DNA of 5,260 nucleotides. Origin: Ignavibacteria bacterium UBA6906. GTDB lineage: Bacteria > Bacteroidota > Ignavibacteria > UBA10030 > UBA6906. Both the position numbers and the translations under genes were made by a program. The stretch covers positions 1 to 5,260 of the forward strand of contig DKBG01000244.1 in the NCBI GenBank assembly GCA_002451155.1, in the 5' to 3' direction. The notes under the pieces were generated by a model. That model made no database searches, was not told the origin of the DNA, and saw only the letters and a program-made list of their open reading frames with translations. Below, piece by piece: positions 1 through 5,260 of this stretch; within the stretch, counting starts at the first letter, position 1; every line of letters starts with the position of its first letter.

Positions 1-356
1 AGTCGATCTCGAAGCGATTGCGCATCCTGAATTGTCGCGTCCGACGCCGTCTTCCGTACCAGGTTCAGCGCGTAGAAGAGATTCACTGCTGTCGGACGCG
101 TGCGCGCAAGATGCTCCACCGCGTCGGCAAGATCCGCCCTCAGAGCGTCCAGGTTTCCACTCCGCGTATCCCAAACAGAGAGACACGCGGCGTACGCGGC
201 AGCAATGCCGATCGCCGGCGCGCCCCGTATCTGGAGCGTCCGAATCGCGTCGGCCACACGGCGATAGTCACGAGTCTCAACGTAGGCCTCCCGTCGGGGC
301 AGCTCCGTTTGATCGAGAAATCGCAAGGTGCCGTCAACCCACTGAAGCGTTTCCAT
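1..356 (-). CDS. mtnA: S-methyl-5-thioribose-1-phosphate isomerase, N-terminal part (cut by window edge)
   Basis: MtnA converts 5-methylthioribose-1-phosphate to 5-methylthioribulose-1-phosphate in the cytoplasmic methionine salvage pathway. I translated the frame by hand from the ATG at 354-356. It stays open for 118 codons to the left edge, so roughly the first third of a usual 340-370-residue protein is present. It opens METLQWVDGTLRFLDQTELP, typical of the family start. RGAPAIGIAAAYA at residues 44-56 and RTRPTAVNL at 85-93 are family signatures. As I recall, B. subtilis MtnA binds substrate through Arg51 and Arg94, 43 residues apart; R44 and R87 here have the same spacing. The catalytic Cys and Asp lie outside the window. 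The related eIF2B-alpha-like and ribose-1,5-bisphosphate isomerase families are possible alternatives, but this N-terminus fits MtnA best. The start lies 5 bp after the pfkB stop with only a weak CCGGG upstream, so translational coupling to pfkB is likely. Confidence 0.93.
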   Translation of the reverse strand, partial: METLQWVDGTLRFLDQTELPRREAYVETRDYRRVADAIRTLQIRGAPAIGIAAAYAACLSVWDTRSGNLDALRADLADAVEHLARTRPTAVNLFYALNLVRKTASDATIQDAQSLRDR

Positions 357-361
357 CCCGG

Positions 362-1276
362 TTAATCGCCGTCGAACCTGGAGAGTTCCCTGAACTGCCT
401 GAAGCGGTCCTGGATTTGCAGGTAGGTGAGATCGCGGAGCCCCTCGACGCCAAATTTCTCCACACAGAAAGAGGCGAGAGTACTGCCATAAATGACTGCG
501 CGTTTGAGGTTTTCTTCAGAAAGGTCATCCGTACGGGCAAGCCACCCGGCCAATCCTCCCGCAAACGTGTCTCCGGCTCCGGTCGGGTCGAAGATATTCT
601 CCATCGGATACGCCGGGGCAGAGAAGGTCACTGACTCGGTCAACAGCAGCGCCCCGTGCTCCCCCTTCTTGATGATAAGGACAGTTGGCCCCATCCCGCG
701 AATGACACGGCCCGCCTTGATAAGATTTGGTTCCTTTGAGAGGAGCCGCGCTTCGGAATCATTAAGCACGAGAATATTGATTCGTCTAAGCGTCTCCAGC
801 AAGTCCTTGTTCTTCCGCTCGATCCAATAATTCATGGTGTCGCAGATGACGACTCGCGGATTCTCCATCTGCTGTAGCACTCGCTGCTGTAACACCGGAT
901 CGATGTTCCCGAGAACGACGAATTTGCTCTTCCGATAGCGTTCCGGGACCTTCGGATCGAATTTCTCGAAGACATTCAGGTCCGTCGAGAGCGTATCCCG
1001 TTCATTCAGATCATATCGATACCGCCCGGCCCACCGAAACGTCTTCCCGCTTTTGATCACTTCCAGACCTTCCAGATCGATGTTGCGCTCCTCCAGGAGC
1101 GTCATCCCCTCCTGCGGAAAGTCCCCTCCGACCACTCCGACAACACGAATCGGGCTGAAAAAATAGCTGGCTGCGGCAGAAATATAGGTGGCGGAGCCTC
1201 CCACCGCCTCCCGGACAGAACCAAAGGGGGTTTCAATGGTGTCAAGGGCCAGCGAACCAACGACAAGAACACTCAC
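362..1276 (-). CDS. PfkB/ribokinase-family sugar or nucleoside kinase
   Basis: This is a cytoplasmic ATP-dependent kinase of the PfkB (ribokinase) fold, 304 residues, normal length for the family. Visible landmarks are the strand-one GSLALDTIE with the substrate-binding Asp12; the glycine-rich signature GGSATYISAAAS (26-37); NDSEA (172-176); the nucleotide-site KKGEHG (203-208); and the second PfkB signature DPTGAGDTFAGG (230-241) with anion-hole GAG and catalytic base Asp236. The C-terminal ASFCVEKFGVEGL is typical of a subgroup usually annotated only as sugar kinase. The start is GTG at 1276 with a good ribosome binding site six bases upstream; no better upstream start fits the family N-terminus. 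Its stop is 5 bp before mtnA, which suggests a role in methylthioadenosine or 5'-deoxyadenosine salvage, such as phosphorylating methylthioribose, a ribose-like sugar or adenosine. The substrate is inference; the family is secure. Confidence 0.92.
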   Translation of the reverse strand: MSVLVVGSLALDTIETPFGSVREAVGGSATYISAAASYFFSPIRVVGVVGGDFPQEGMTLLEERNIDLEGLEVIKSGKTFRWAGRYRYDLNERDTLSTDLNVFEKFDPKVPERYRKSKFVVLGNIDPVLQQRVLQQMENPRVVICDTMNYWIERKNKDLLETLRRINILVLNDSEARLLSKEPNLIKAGRVIRGMGPTVLIIKKGEHGALLLTESVTFSAPAYPMENIFDPTGAGDTFAGGLAGWLARTDDLSEENLKRAVIYGSTLASFCVEKFGVEGLRDLTYLQIQDRFRQFRELSRFDGD

Positions 1277-1282
1277 GGGGCA

Positions 1283-1290
1283 CTCCGCCT
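1283..1290 (-). promoter_or_regulatory. Ribosome binding site of the PfkB kinase gene
   Basis: The minus strand reads AGGCGGAG and then six bases (TGCCCC) before the GTG start at 1274-1276. This good Shine-Dalgarno match supports the GTG start and the family-typical N-terminus MSVLVVGS. Confidence 0.7.
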
Positions 1291-1297
1291 GGAAGAG

Positions 1298-1317
1298 AAT
1301 AGGTGTAATAGGTGTAA
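1298..1317. repeat. 9-bp tandem direct repeat upstream of the PfkB kinase gene
   Basis: On the plus strand AATAGGTGT occurs twice back to back (1298-1306 and 1307-1315), followed by AA that starts a third copy. On the coding strand the unit reads ACACCTATT. The repeat overlaps the proposed -10 element and probable transcription start, so it could be a tandem binding site for a regulator. Chance slippage in an AT-rich gap is the alternative. Confidence 0.6.
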
Positions 1318-1332
1318 AATTTACATAAACAA
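1305..1332 (-). promoter_or_regulatory. Possible sigma-70-type promoter for the pfkB-mtnA pair
   Basis: Reading the minus strand, TTGTTT (1327-1332) resembles a -35 box, with 3 of 6 consensus positions including TTG. TATTAC (1305-1310) resembles a -10 box, with 4 of 6 positions. They are separated by 16 bp. Transcription would start close to 1298, about 20 bases before the GTG start. The match is modest, but this is the only AT-rich intergenic gap in the window. The genes could also be read through from the upstream operon, since I see no terminator hairpin in the gap. Confidence 0.4.
1313..1325. promoter_or_regulatory. 13-bp perfect palindrome, possible operator
   Basis: The plus strand reads TGTAAA-A-TTTACA, a perfect inverted repeat of two 6-bp arms around one central base. 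It falls entirely within the spacer between the proposed -35 and -10 boxes and partly overlaps the tandem repeat. This placement is common for operators of dimeric repressors. I cannot assign it to a regulator family, and no regulator gene is visible in the window. Its AT content raises the odds of a chance palindrome. Confidence 0.45.
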
Positions 1333-1359
1333 CACGCCAGACGCAAGCAAATCAGGCAC

Positions 1360-1845
1360 TTACCCGGTTGTCTTTCCCGGAAAAGGGGTTTCCAGAAGCC
1401 TCCCGCTTGCTTCTCCCCCGACAATGCATGCATGAATAGAGCGCAGGGCGTCGCGCTGACCCGGCCAGACAAGCCGCCGGCACGCATTTTCCAGCTCCAG
1501 CCATGCATACCGGTCATGTTCAGGAGACAGGTGCGGGTCCGTATTCGGCGGAATCTGAGCTGCGAACAAAGGGACCAACGAAATCACGTCCCGCACCGCG
1601 TCATAGAACGAGGAAATATGTGGGACAACCCAGAACCGAAGAGGGACAAGCCCCACTTCTTCCATAATCTCCCGCCCGGCGGCCTCGACCGCCGTCTCGC
1701 TCTCCTGGATCGACCCGGTGACAATTTGCCACAACCCCGGGTAGAGTGCCTCATTTGAATCCCGTCGAAGGAGGAGATACTCCGGACGGTCACGCTGGAA
1801 CCGAAAGAGCCCCGCTTCCACAACACTACTCACAATCGCACTCAT
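1360..1845 (-). CDS. Nudix hydrolase, NudB-like (possible dihydroneopterin triphosphate pyrophosphohydrolase)
   Basis: A 161-residue cytoplasmic Nudix protein that would hydrolyse a nucleoside diphosphate-X or related pyrophosphate. The Nudix box at residues 44-66 is complete and matches GX5EX7REUXEEXGU exactly, with the metal-binding REIMEEVGL at 58-66. The sequence before it (YPGLWQIVTGSIQE) and a late segment with EHDRYAWLELENA resemble E. coli NudB, which removes pyrophosphate from dihydroneopterin triphosphate in folate synthesis. That substrate is a guess from similarity; other small-molecule Nudix activities are possible. I chose the ATG at 1845 because it overlaps the rluB-like stop as ATGA, has a strong GAGGGGAG site just upstream, and begins the fold directly. 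The frame is open upstream to another ATG at 1992, but the extra 49 residues lie inside the pseudouridine synthase gene and lack Nudix character. The C-terminus is a short Gly-rich tail. Confidence 0.9.
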   Translation of the reverse strand: MSAIVSSVVEAGLFRFQRDRPEYLLLRRDSNEALYPGLWQIVTGSIQESETAVEAAGREIMEEVGLVPLRFWVVPHISSFYDAVRDVISLVPLFAAQIPPNTDPHLSPEHDRYAWLELENACRRLVWPGQRDALRSIHACIVGGEASGRLLETPFPGKTTG

Positions 1846-2639
1846 TGAGCTCCCCTCGATCCGCCAGACAGCAGGGATGAGAGTTCGGCTTCGGTCAACC
1901 TGCGTGTCTTTCCGGGAGGGAGACCTGCCAGCAGGAGCGGGCCAACTCTTATCCTGTGCAGGCGAACAACGCGATATCCGCTCTCCTCGCACATGCGGCG
2001 GATCTGCCGATTCTTGCCCTCGATGAGTGTGAACTCGTAGACCGGGATTCGGACGTTCGGATGCCGGATGCGGATGGGACGCAGAAGAGTGCCGTCCTTG
2101 AGCCCGTTCCCCGTCTGAAACCGTCGCTGGTCATCCCTGTCAAGCGGGCGATCCAGCTCAACCAGGTACGCCTTCGACACGTGCCGAGCGGGGTTCGTCA
2201 GCGCCTCACCAAGCTTCGTGTCGTTCGTGAACAGCAAAAGCCCCGAACTTTCCCTGTCGAGACGGCCGACCGGGAAGACCCATGGAATCCCCGGGGGGAG
2301 CAAGTCATAGACCGTTGGGCGACCGAGCTCGTCAGCGCGCGTGGTCACTACCCCTCCAGGCTTGTGGAGCATGAGATACAGCCTCGCCTCCGGCCGGATT
2401 CTTGTCCCGTCGATCGAGACCTTGTCGCGGCGCGGGTCCACCCGTCCTGTGTTGAGGCGGGACACTCGACCATTGACCATCACGCGGCCATGCTTGATCA
2501 ATGCCCGTGCGCCGCTGCGGGACACAGAACCGAATTTTGAGAGGAGCCGCTCAAGCGATACCCGATCGGCACGATGCACCCCGGGGCGAGCGACACGTCC
2601 CGGCCGGCCATTTTTCCGAATGGGCAAGCGATCGGTCAT
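1842..2639 (-). CDS. rluB: RsuA/RluB/RluE/RluF-family ribosomal pseudouridine synthase
   Basis: This enzyme isomerises a uridine to pseudouridine in ribosomal RNA; RluB acts on 23S U2605 in E. coli. It has 265 residues, close to RluB-type lengths. After a basic 26-residue leader comes an S4 RNA-binding domain (about 28-75: RLLSKFGSVSRSGARALIKHG, ending in VMVNG). The catalytic domain follows, with YLMLHKPGGVVTT (88-100), the active-site loop VGRLDRESSGLLLFTND (124-140) with nucleophile Asp128, and EGKNRQIRRM (207-216). The S4 domain and this motif set place it in the RsuA group rather than RluA or TruB. RluB is the likeliest member, but RluE, RluF or RsuA specificity cannot be excluded. The ATG at 2639 lies 3 bp after the P1 peptidase stop with no clear ribosome binding site, suggesting coupled translation. 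A GTG at codon 21 is a less likely start. Its stop overlaps the Nudix start by 4 bp. Confidence 0.9.
   Translation of the reverse strand: MTDRLPIRKNGRPGRVARPGVHRADRVSLERLLSKFGSVSRSGARALIKHGRVMVNGRVSRLNTGRVDPRRDKVSIDGTRIRPEARLYLMLHKPGGVVTTRADELGRPTVYDLLPPGIPWVFPVGRLDRESSGLLLFTNDTKLGEALTNPARHVSKAYLVELDRPLDRDDQRRFQTGNGLKDGTLLRPIRIRHPNVRIPVYEFTLIEGKNRQIRRMCEESGYRVVRLHRIRVGPLLLAGLPPGKTRRLTEAELSSLLSGGSRGAQ
1850..1857 (-). promoter_or_regulatory. Ribosome binding site deciding the Nudix gene start
   Basis: The minus strand reads GAGGGGAG, then CTCA, then ATG at 1845. This strong Shine-Dalgarno sequence lies within the last codons of the upstream pseudouridine synthase gene. It supports the short, coupled Nudix start over the ATG at 1992. 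Confidence 0.75.
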
Positions 2640-2642
2640 GTT

Positions 2643-3590
2643 CTACCGATTGATGTCAACGGCAGGGAGTCCCGGAAGCGCTGACGCCCTACGGACAGCA
2701 TCTCGTATCGACTGAGAGGTGGCCTCAGCGCCGAGCTCCGCGACCAGCTCCAGCGACGCCTCCTCGGACCCGCTGGCCAGCGCAAATGCGATGTCCCCGT
2801 CGTACGAGGTGTGGACGGGCCGGATGGCGCGTGCCATGCCGTCGTGAGCGCGCTGAGCGCAGCGGTTCGCGTCGACCTTGGTCAGCCGTGCATTGGTGAG
2901 AATAGCGACCAGCGTTGTATTTGTCCGGGGGAGCGGACTCGTTCGGGAGAAATGGAATCTCCGAACCGGATCGGTGTCGCCAGCCCAGCGTCCGTCGGAG
3001 GTCCGCGCTCCTGCGAGAATCCCGCCGGACTCATCGAGCACATCGCCGACTGCGTTGACCACTGCAACGGCCAGGACCTTCAGTCCCTCATGCTGCAGCC
3101 CGGCCATCCCGAATCCGCCGCGCATTCGAGATTCGATGCCCGCCCATTTTCCGACTGTCGCCCCGATTCCGGCACCGACCGAGCCGACAGGAACATTCTC
3201 CCCCCGCGCATCAAGGCAGGCACTGTACCCCGCACCTGCATCCGGCCTGACCGTCGGAGATCCGACATTCAAGTCGAAGATAACAGCCGCCGGGACGATG
3301 GGAACAATCGCCCAGGGTGTTTCGTACCCGATCTGACGCTCTTCGAGATAGCGGACGACACCGTCCGCCGATGAGAGCCCAAACGCGCTCCCGCCGGTAA
3401 GAAGCACCGCATTAACCTGCTGCATGGACTTGTCGCTCGCCAGAAGCGCCAGTTCCCTGCTGCCCGGTGAACTGCCACGGACATCGCACCCGCCGACAGT
3501 GGACGGTGGACAGAGAATCACTGTGCACCCTGTCAGCGCTGCAGCGTTATGCCAGTGACCGATGCGAAAACCAGGCGGGCAATCATTCAT
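2643..3590 (-). CDS. P1-family peptidase (DmpA/NylC-type self-cleaving N-terminal-nucleophile hydrolase)
   Basis: P1-family enzymes are cytoplasmic hydrolases that cut their own chain once and then use the freed N-terminal Ser or Thr as nucleophile. Known members are the aminopeptidase DmpA, beta-aminopeptidases and the nylon-oligomer hydrolase NylC. The protein has 315 residues, a usual length. Landmarks are RIGHWHNAAALTGCTVIL near the N-terminus, LLTGGSAFGLSSADGV (63-78), VPIVPAAVIFDL (96-107), VGKWAGIESRMRGG (146-159) and NTTLVAILTNA (224-234). Predicted cleavage is between Asn224 and Thr225, giving a large and a small subunit. K148, N179, D264 and D266 sit at spacings from Thr225 close to those I recall for the NylC catalytic Lys189, Asn219, Asp306 and Asp308. 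The natural substrate is unknown. No signal peptide is seen. The ATG at 3590 lies 8 bp after the methyltransferase stop, and the stop is 3 bp before rluB. Confidence 0.92.
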   Translation of the reverse strand: MNDCPPGFRIGHWHNAAALTGCTVILCPPSTVGGCDVRGSSPGSRELALLASDKSMQQVNAVLLTGGSAFGLSSADGVVRYLEERQIGYETPWAIVPIVPAAVIFDLNVGSPTVRPDAGAGYSACLDARGENVPVGSVGAGIGATVGKWAGIESRMRGGFGMAGLQHEGLKVLAVAVVNAVGDVLDESGGILAGARTSDGRWAGDTDPVRRFHFSRTSPLPRTNTTLVAILTNARLTKVDANRCAQRAHDGMARAIRPVHTSYDGDIAFALASGSEEASLELVAELGAEATSQSIRDAVRRASALPGLPAVDINR

Positions 3591-3598
3591 ACGCGCAT

Positions 3599-4390
3599 CT
3601 ACTCATCGTACAGACGATGGATCGCAGACAGCACAACGCCGCAGGCAACCCCTACATTTAAGGACTCCGCCGCACCGTATCGCCGGATGCCAATACGGAC
3701 CTGGGCGAGCTCCTTCACCTGGTCGGAGACGCCCCAGGCTTCGTTGCCGAAGACAAACAGCGACTTGTTCTCATAATGGACACGGTCAAAATGGCTCTCC
3801 CCCGCAACATCAGCCACGTAAATCGTGTACCCAGCCCCCGCCGCCTTCGACAGTAACACGGGAAGGTCCGCATCCCGGGCAACCGGAAGATGAAATAGAC
3901 TTCCCATCGTAGCCCGGACAACCTTCGGGTTGTACAGGTCAACCGAGTGACGCCCGAGGACCACCCCGGCGGCTCCAAACCAGTCCGAGCTCCGGATCAT
4001 CGACCCCGCATTGCCCGGATCCGAAACGGTATCCAGCACTACCAGAAGGGAGCGGCCGGCACTGTTGCTGATGACGCTTTCCGGTGCAATCTCGCGATGC
4101 TTCAGTACGGCCGCAACACCCTGCGCCGCCACCGTGTCTGCAAATGCGTCCAGATCCCCCGCGGTAATCGGGACAAGCGGAGCTCGCTTCTTCAGTTTCG
4201 CAGCAAGAGCATCCCAGCCCGGATCGTCCCTGACGCTCTCCGTGTAATAGGACGCAACAAAAGTAAAATCAGACTCCGCCGCCTCCCTCAGCATCCGTAT
4301 TCCCTCAATGAGAAAAACTCCGCGTTCTTCTCGAGCCTTGCGATAATTGAGGGATCGAAGTTCTTTGATCTGATTGCGCGTGAGACTCAT
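3599..4390 (-). CDS. TrmH/SpoU-family RNA 2'-O-methyltransferase
   Basis: This SPOUT-class enzyme should transfer a methyl group from S-adenosylmethionine to a ribose 2'-OH in rRNA or tRNA. It has 263 residues, typical of the RlmB/TsnR/YsgA type. The N-terminal substrate-binding domain is recognisable from RNQIKELRSLNYRKAREERG and FLIEGIRMLREA (5-37). The trefoil-knot catalytic domain carries motif 1 (VVLDTVSDPGNAGSMIRSSD, 117-136, with Asn127 and Arg133), motif 2 (LFVFGNEAWGVSD, 211-223) and motif 3 (GAAESLNVGVACGVVLSAI, 239-257, with SLN). The residues just before motif 3 read IRRYG where many relatives have I-P-x-x-G. The exact target nucleotide cannot be told from sequence; 23S rRNA is likely given the pseudouridine synthase two genes downstream. 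The ATG at 4390 matches the family N-terminus, although the ribosome binding site is weak. The gene begins 44 bp after the ComEC-like stop. Confidence 0.93.
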   Translation of the reverse strand: MSLTRNQIKELRSLNYRKAREERGVFLIEGIRMLREAAESDFTFVASYYTESVRDDPGWDALAAKLKKRAPLVPITAGDLDAFADTVAAQGVAAVLKHREIAPESVISNSAGRSLLVVLDTVSDPGNAGSMIRSSDWFGAAGVVLGRHSVDLYNPKVVRATMGSLFHLPVARDADLPVLLSKAAGAGYTIYVADVAGESHFDRVHYENKSLFVFGNEAWGVSDQVKELAQVRIGIRRYGAAESLNVGVACGVVLSAIHRLYDE

Positions 4391-4434
4391 GCGGTGAACA
4401 TACGGAACGGTCGGTCCAGAAGCAAGAAAACCGA

Positions 4435-5260
4435 TTAGTCGTCATACTCACGGCCGCGCCACTCCACAATACCGAGTCTGCTTCCATCGCTTTCGAGCAC
4501 AATCGCGCCGTCACGATCGGTCCGGAGGACGGTGTCCACCGTCGATTCCAGCCGCATGATTACGGAGTCAGAAGGATGCGAAAAGCGATTCTCCCTGCCA
4601 ACCGAGAGGACTGCAATGCGTGGGGCAACCCGCCGGAGAAATCCGGCCGTTGTTCCCGTTGCCGCACCATGGTGTGCGACCTTGAGCACGTCCGAACGCA
4701 TCATCTCCCCGAATCGGTCCGCCATTCTGCTCTCCTCTTCCGTTTCAGCATCCCCAGCCAGAAGAATTGCGGTCTCCCCGTACCGGACCTGGATCACCAC
4801 GGACTGGTGGTTGCCTCCGTCAGCCTGTGCAGCGCCATAGCGTCTTGCTGTCCGCTCCGGGGAAAGGACGTAAAACCGCACACTCGACTCCAGCTGGAGT
4901 ATCTCCCCCGCGTGGGCACTGGCAGTGTCGCAGCCGAGGCGGAACGCCAGACCGAGCGCGGCCGGAGACGCAGAGATCACGCTGCCTACCGCCAACGATT
5001 CCACCAGGCCTCTGCAACCCCCGAGGTGATCAGAATGTGCGTGCGTCAGAATGAGGTGGTCGATACGGTGAATTCCCCTCCTGGAGAGGAACGGAACGAG
5101 AACTCGCCGGGCGATATCGGGTACGGGGAGGACCGGGCCGCAGTCAATGACAACCACGCGACCGGAAGGCGTCTCAATGCAGATTGCGTCTCCCTGTCCC
5201 ACATCAATCACGCTGACCCGGAGAATCCCCTGCCGGCGGGTATCCTGGGAATTCTCCGGG
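4435..5260 (-). CDS. comEC: ComEC/Rec2-type protein, C-terminal metallo-beta-lactamase domain (cut by window edge)
   Basis: In ComEC, a membrane channel that carries single-stranded DNA into the cell during natural transformation, this C-terminal domain is thought to degrade the non-transported strand. Visible residues begin at the right edge and run GILRVSVIDVGQGDA, the classic ComEC domain entry. The frame stays open for 16 codons upstream of an in-frame GTG at 5211, so the gene very probably continues beyond the window. Numbered from that GTG, the metal-binding motif THAHSDHLGG is at 56-65, GGNHQSVV at 132-139, LLAGDAE at 150-156, VAHHG at 178-182, SVGRENRFSHPS at 203-214 and the terminal RTDRDGAI at 230-237. 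This set and order match ComEC. No membrane segments are visible because that part lies outside, so a free-standing or secreted metallo-hydrolase cannot be ruled out. The stop is TAA at 4435-4437. Confidence 0.85.
   Translation of the reverse strand, partial: PENSQDTRRQGILRVSVIDVGQGDAICIETPSGRVVVIDCGPVLPVPDIARRVLVPFLSRRGIHRIDHLILTHAHSDHLGGCRGLVESLAVGSVISASPAALGLAFRLGCDTASAHAGEILQLESSVRFYVLSPERTARRYGAAQADGGNHQSVVIQVRYGETAILLAGDAETEEESRMADRFGEMMRSDVLKVAHHGAATGTTAGFLRRVAPRIAVLSVGRENRFSHPSDSVIMRLESTVDTVLRTDRDGAIVLESDGSRLGIVEWRGREYDD

Noticed and set aside
32..634. Plus-strand open frame of 200 codons
   Set aside because: It runs antisense across the mtnA-pfkB junction, both of which have clear family motifs. 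Its product is low-complexity, rich in Arg, Pro and Ser, with no recognisable fold. It is a shadow of GC-rich coding sequence.
1242..1517. Minus-strand open frame of 91 codons spanning the pfkB upstream gap
   Set aside because: It overlaps the Nudix 3' end and the pfkB start in another frame and includes the repeat and promoter-like DNA. The product has no recognisable features.
1956..2540. Plus-strand open frame of 194 codons
   Set aside because: It is antisense to the pseudouridine synthase gene, has no family motifs and no convincing start context.
2602..2620. GGCCGGCC palindrome followed by a short T run on the plus strand, terminator-like at first sight
   Set aside because: The palindrome has no loop, it lies within the start of the rluB-like coding sequence, and no plus-strand gene would use it.
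2811..3374. Plus-strand open frame of 187 codons, with a second overlapping one at 2878-3336
   Set aside because: Both lie opposite the P1 peptidase gene, whose catalytic residues are intact. The translations are Cys-, Arg- and Pro-rich without known domains.
4391..4434. 44-bp gap between the ComEC-like and methyltransferase genes
   Set aside because: I looked for a hairpin terminator, promoter boxes or a small gene and saw none that stands out; it is probably just an operon spacer.

Overview
This is a compact bacterial stretch in which all seven genes lie on the minus strand, so they read from the right edge to the left. Base composition looks fairly GC-rich, in the high fifties percent by eye. 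The genes are packed tightly, with one 4-bp overlap and gaps of 3, 5, 8, 44 and 83 bp. The mix of families (ComEC nuclease domain, TrmH-type RNA methyltransferase, P1 peptidase, RsuA/RluB pseudouridine synthase, Nudix hydrolase, PfkB kinase, MtnA) suggests a chromosome of an environmental bacterium, perhaps from a Nitrospirota-, Acidobacteriota- or Gemmatimonadota-like lineage. That placement is only an impression. I see no mobile element, phage gene, tRNA, rRNA or CRISPR array.

Layout in the direction of transcription: (1) the C-terminal metallo-beta-lactamase domain of a ComEC/Rec2-like protein, cut by the right edge; (2) a SpoU/TrmH-family RNA 2'-O-methyltransferase; (3) a P1-family (DmpA/NylC-type) self-processing hydrolase; (4) an RsuA/RluB-type pseudouridine synthase; (5) a Nudix hydrolase joined to gene 4 by an ATGA overlap; (6) after the only notable intergenic gap, a GTG-started PfkB-family kinase; (7) the N-terminal third of methylthioribose-1-phosphate isomerase (MtnA), cut by the left edge. 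The mtnA reading frame is open at the window edge but has a clear start and family motifs.

Genes 1-5 look like one housekeeping transcription unit dominated by RNA modification and nucleotide chemistry. Genes 6-7 look like a second unit, or an internally promoted sub-operon, tied to methionine or 5'-deoxynucleoside salvage. The 83-bp gap between the units is AT-rich. It holds a 13-bp perfect palindrome inside the spacer of a possible sigma-70 promoter, plus a 9-bp tandem repeat overlapping the -10 element, which is an arrangement typical of a repressor-controlled promoter. The two points most worth following up are that regulatory site and the pfkB-mtnA pairing, which may mark the kinase as a salvage enzyme. 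I do not see evidence for a wholly new system here.
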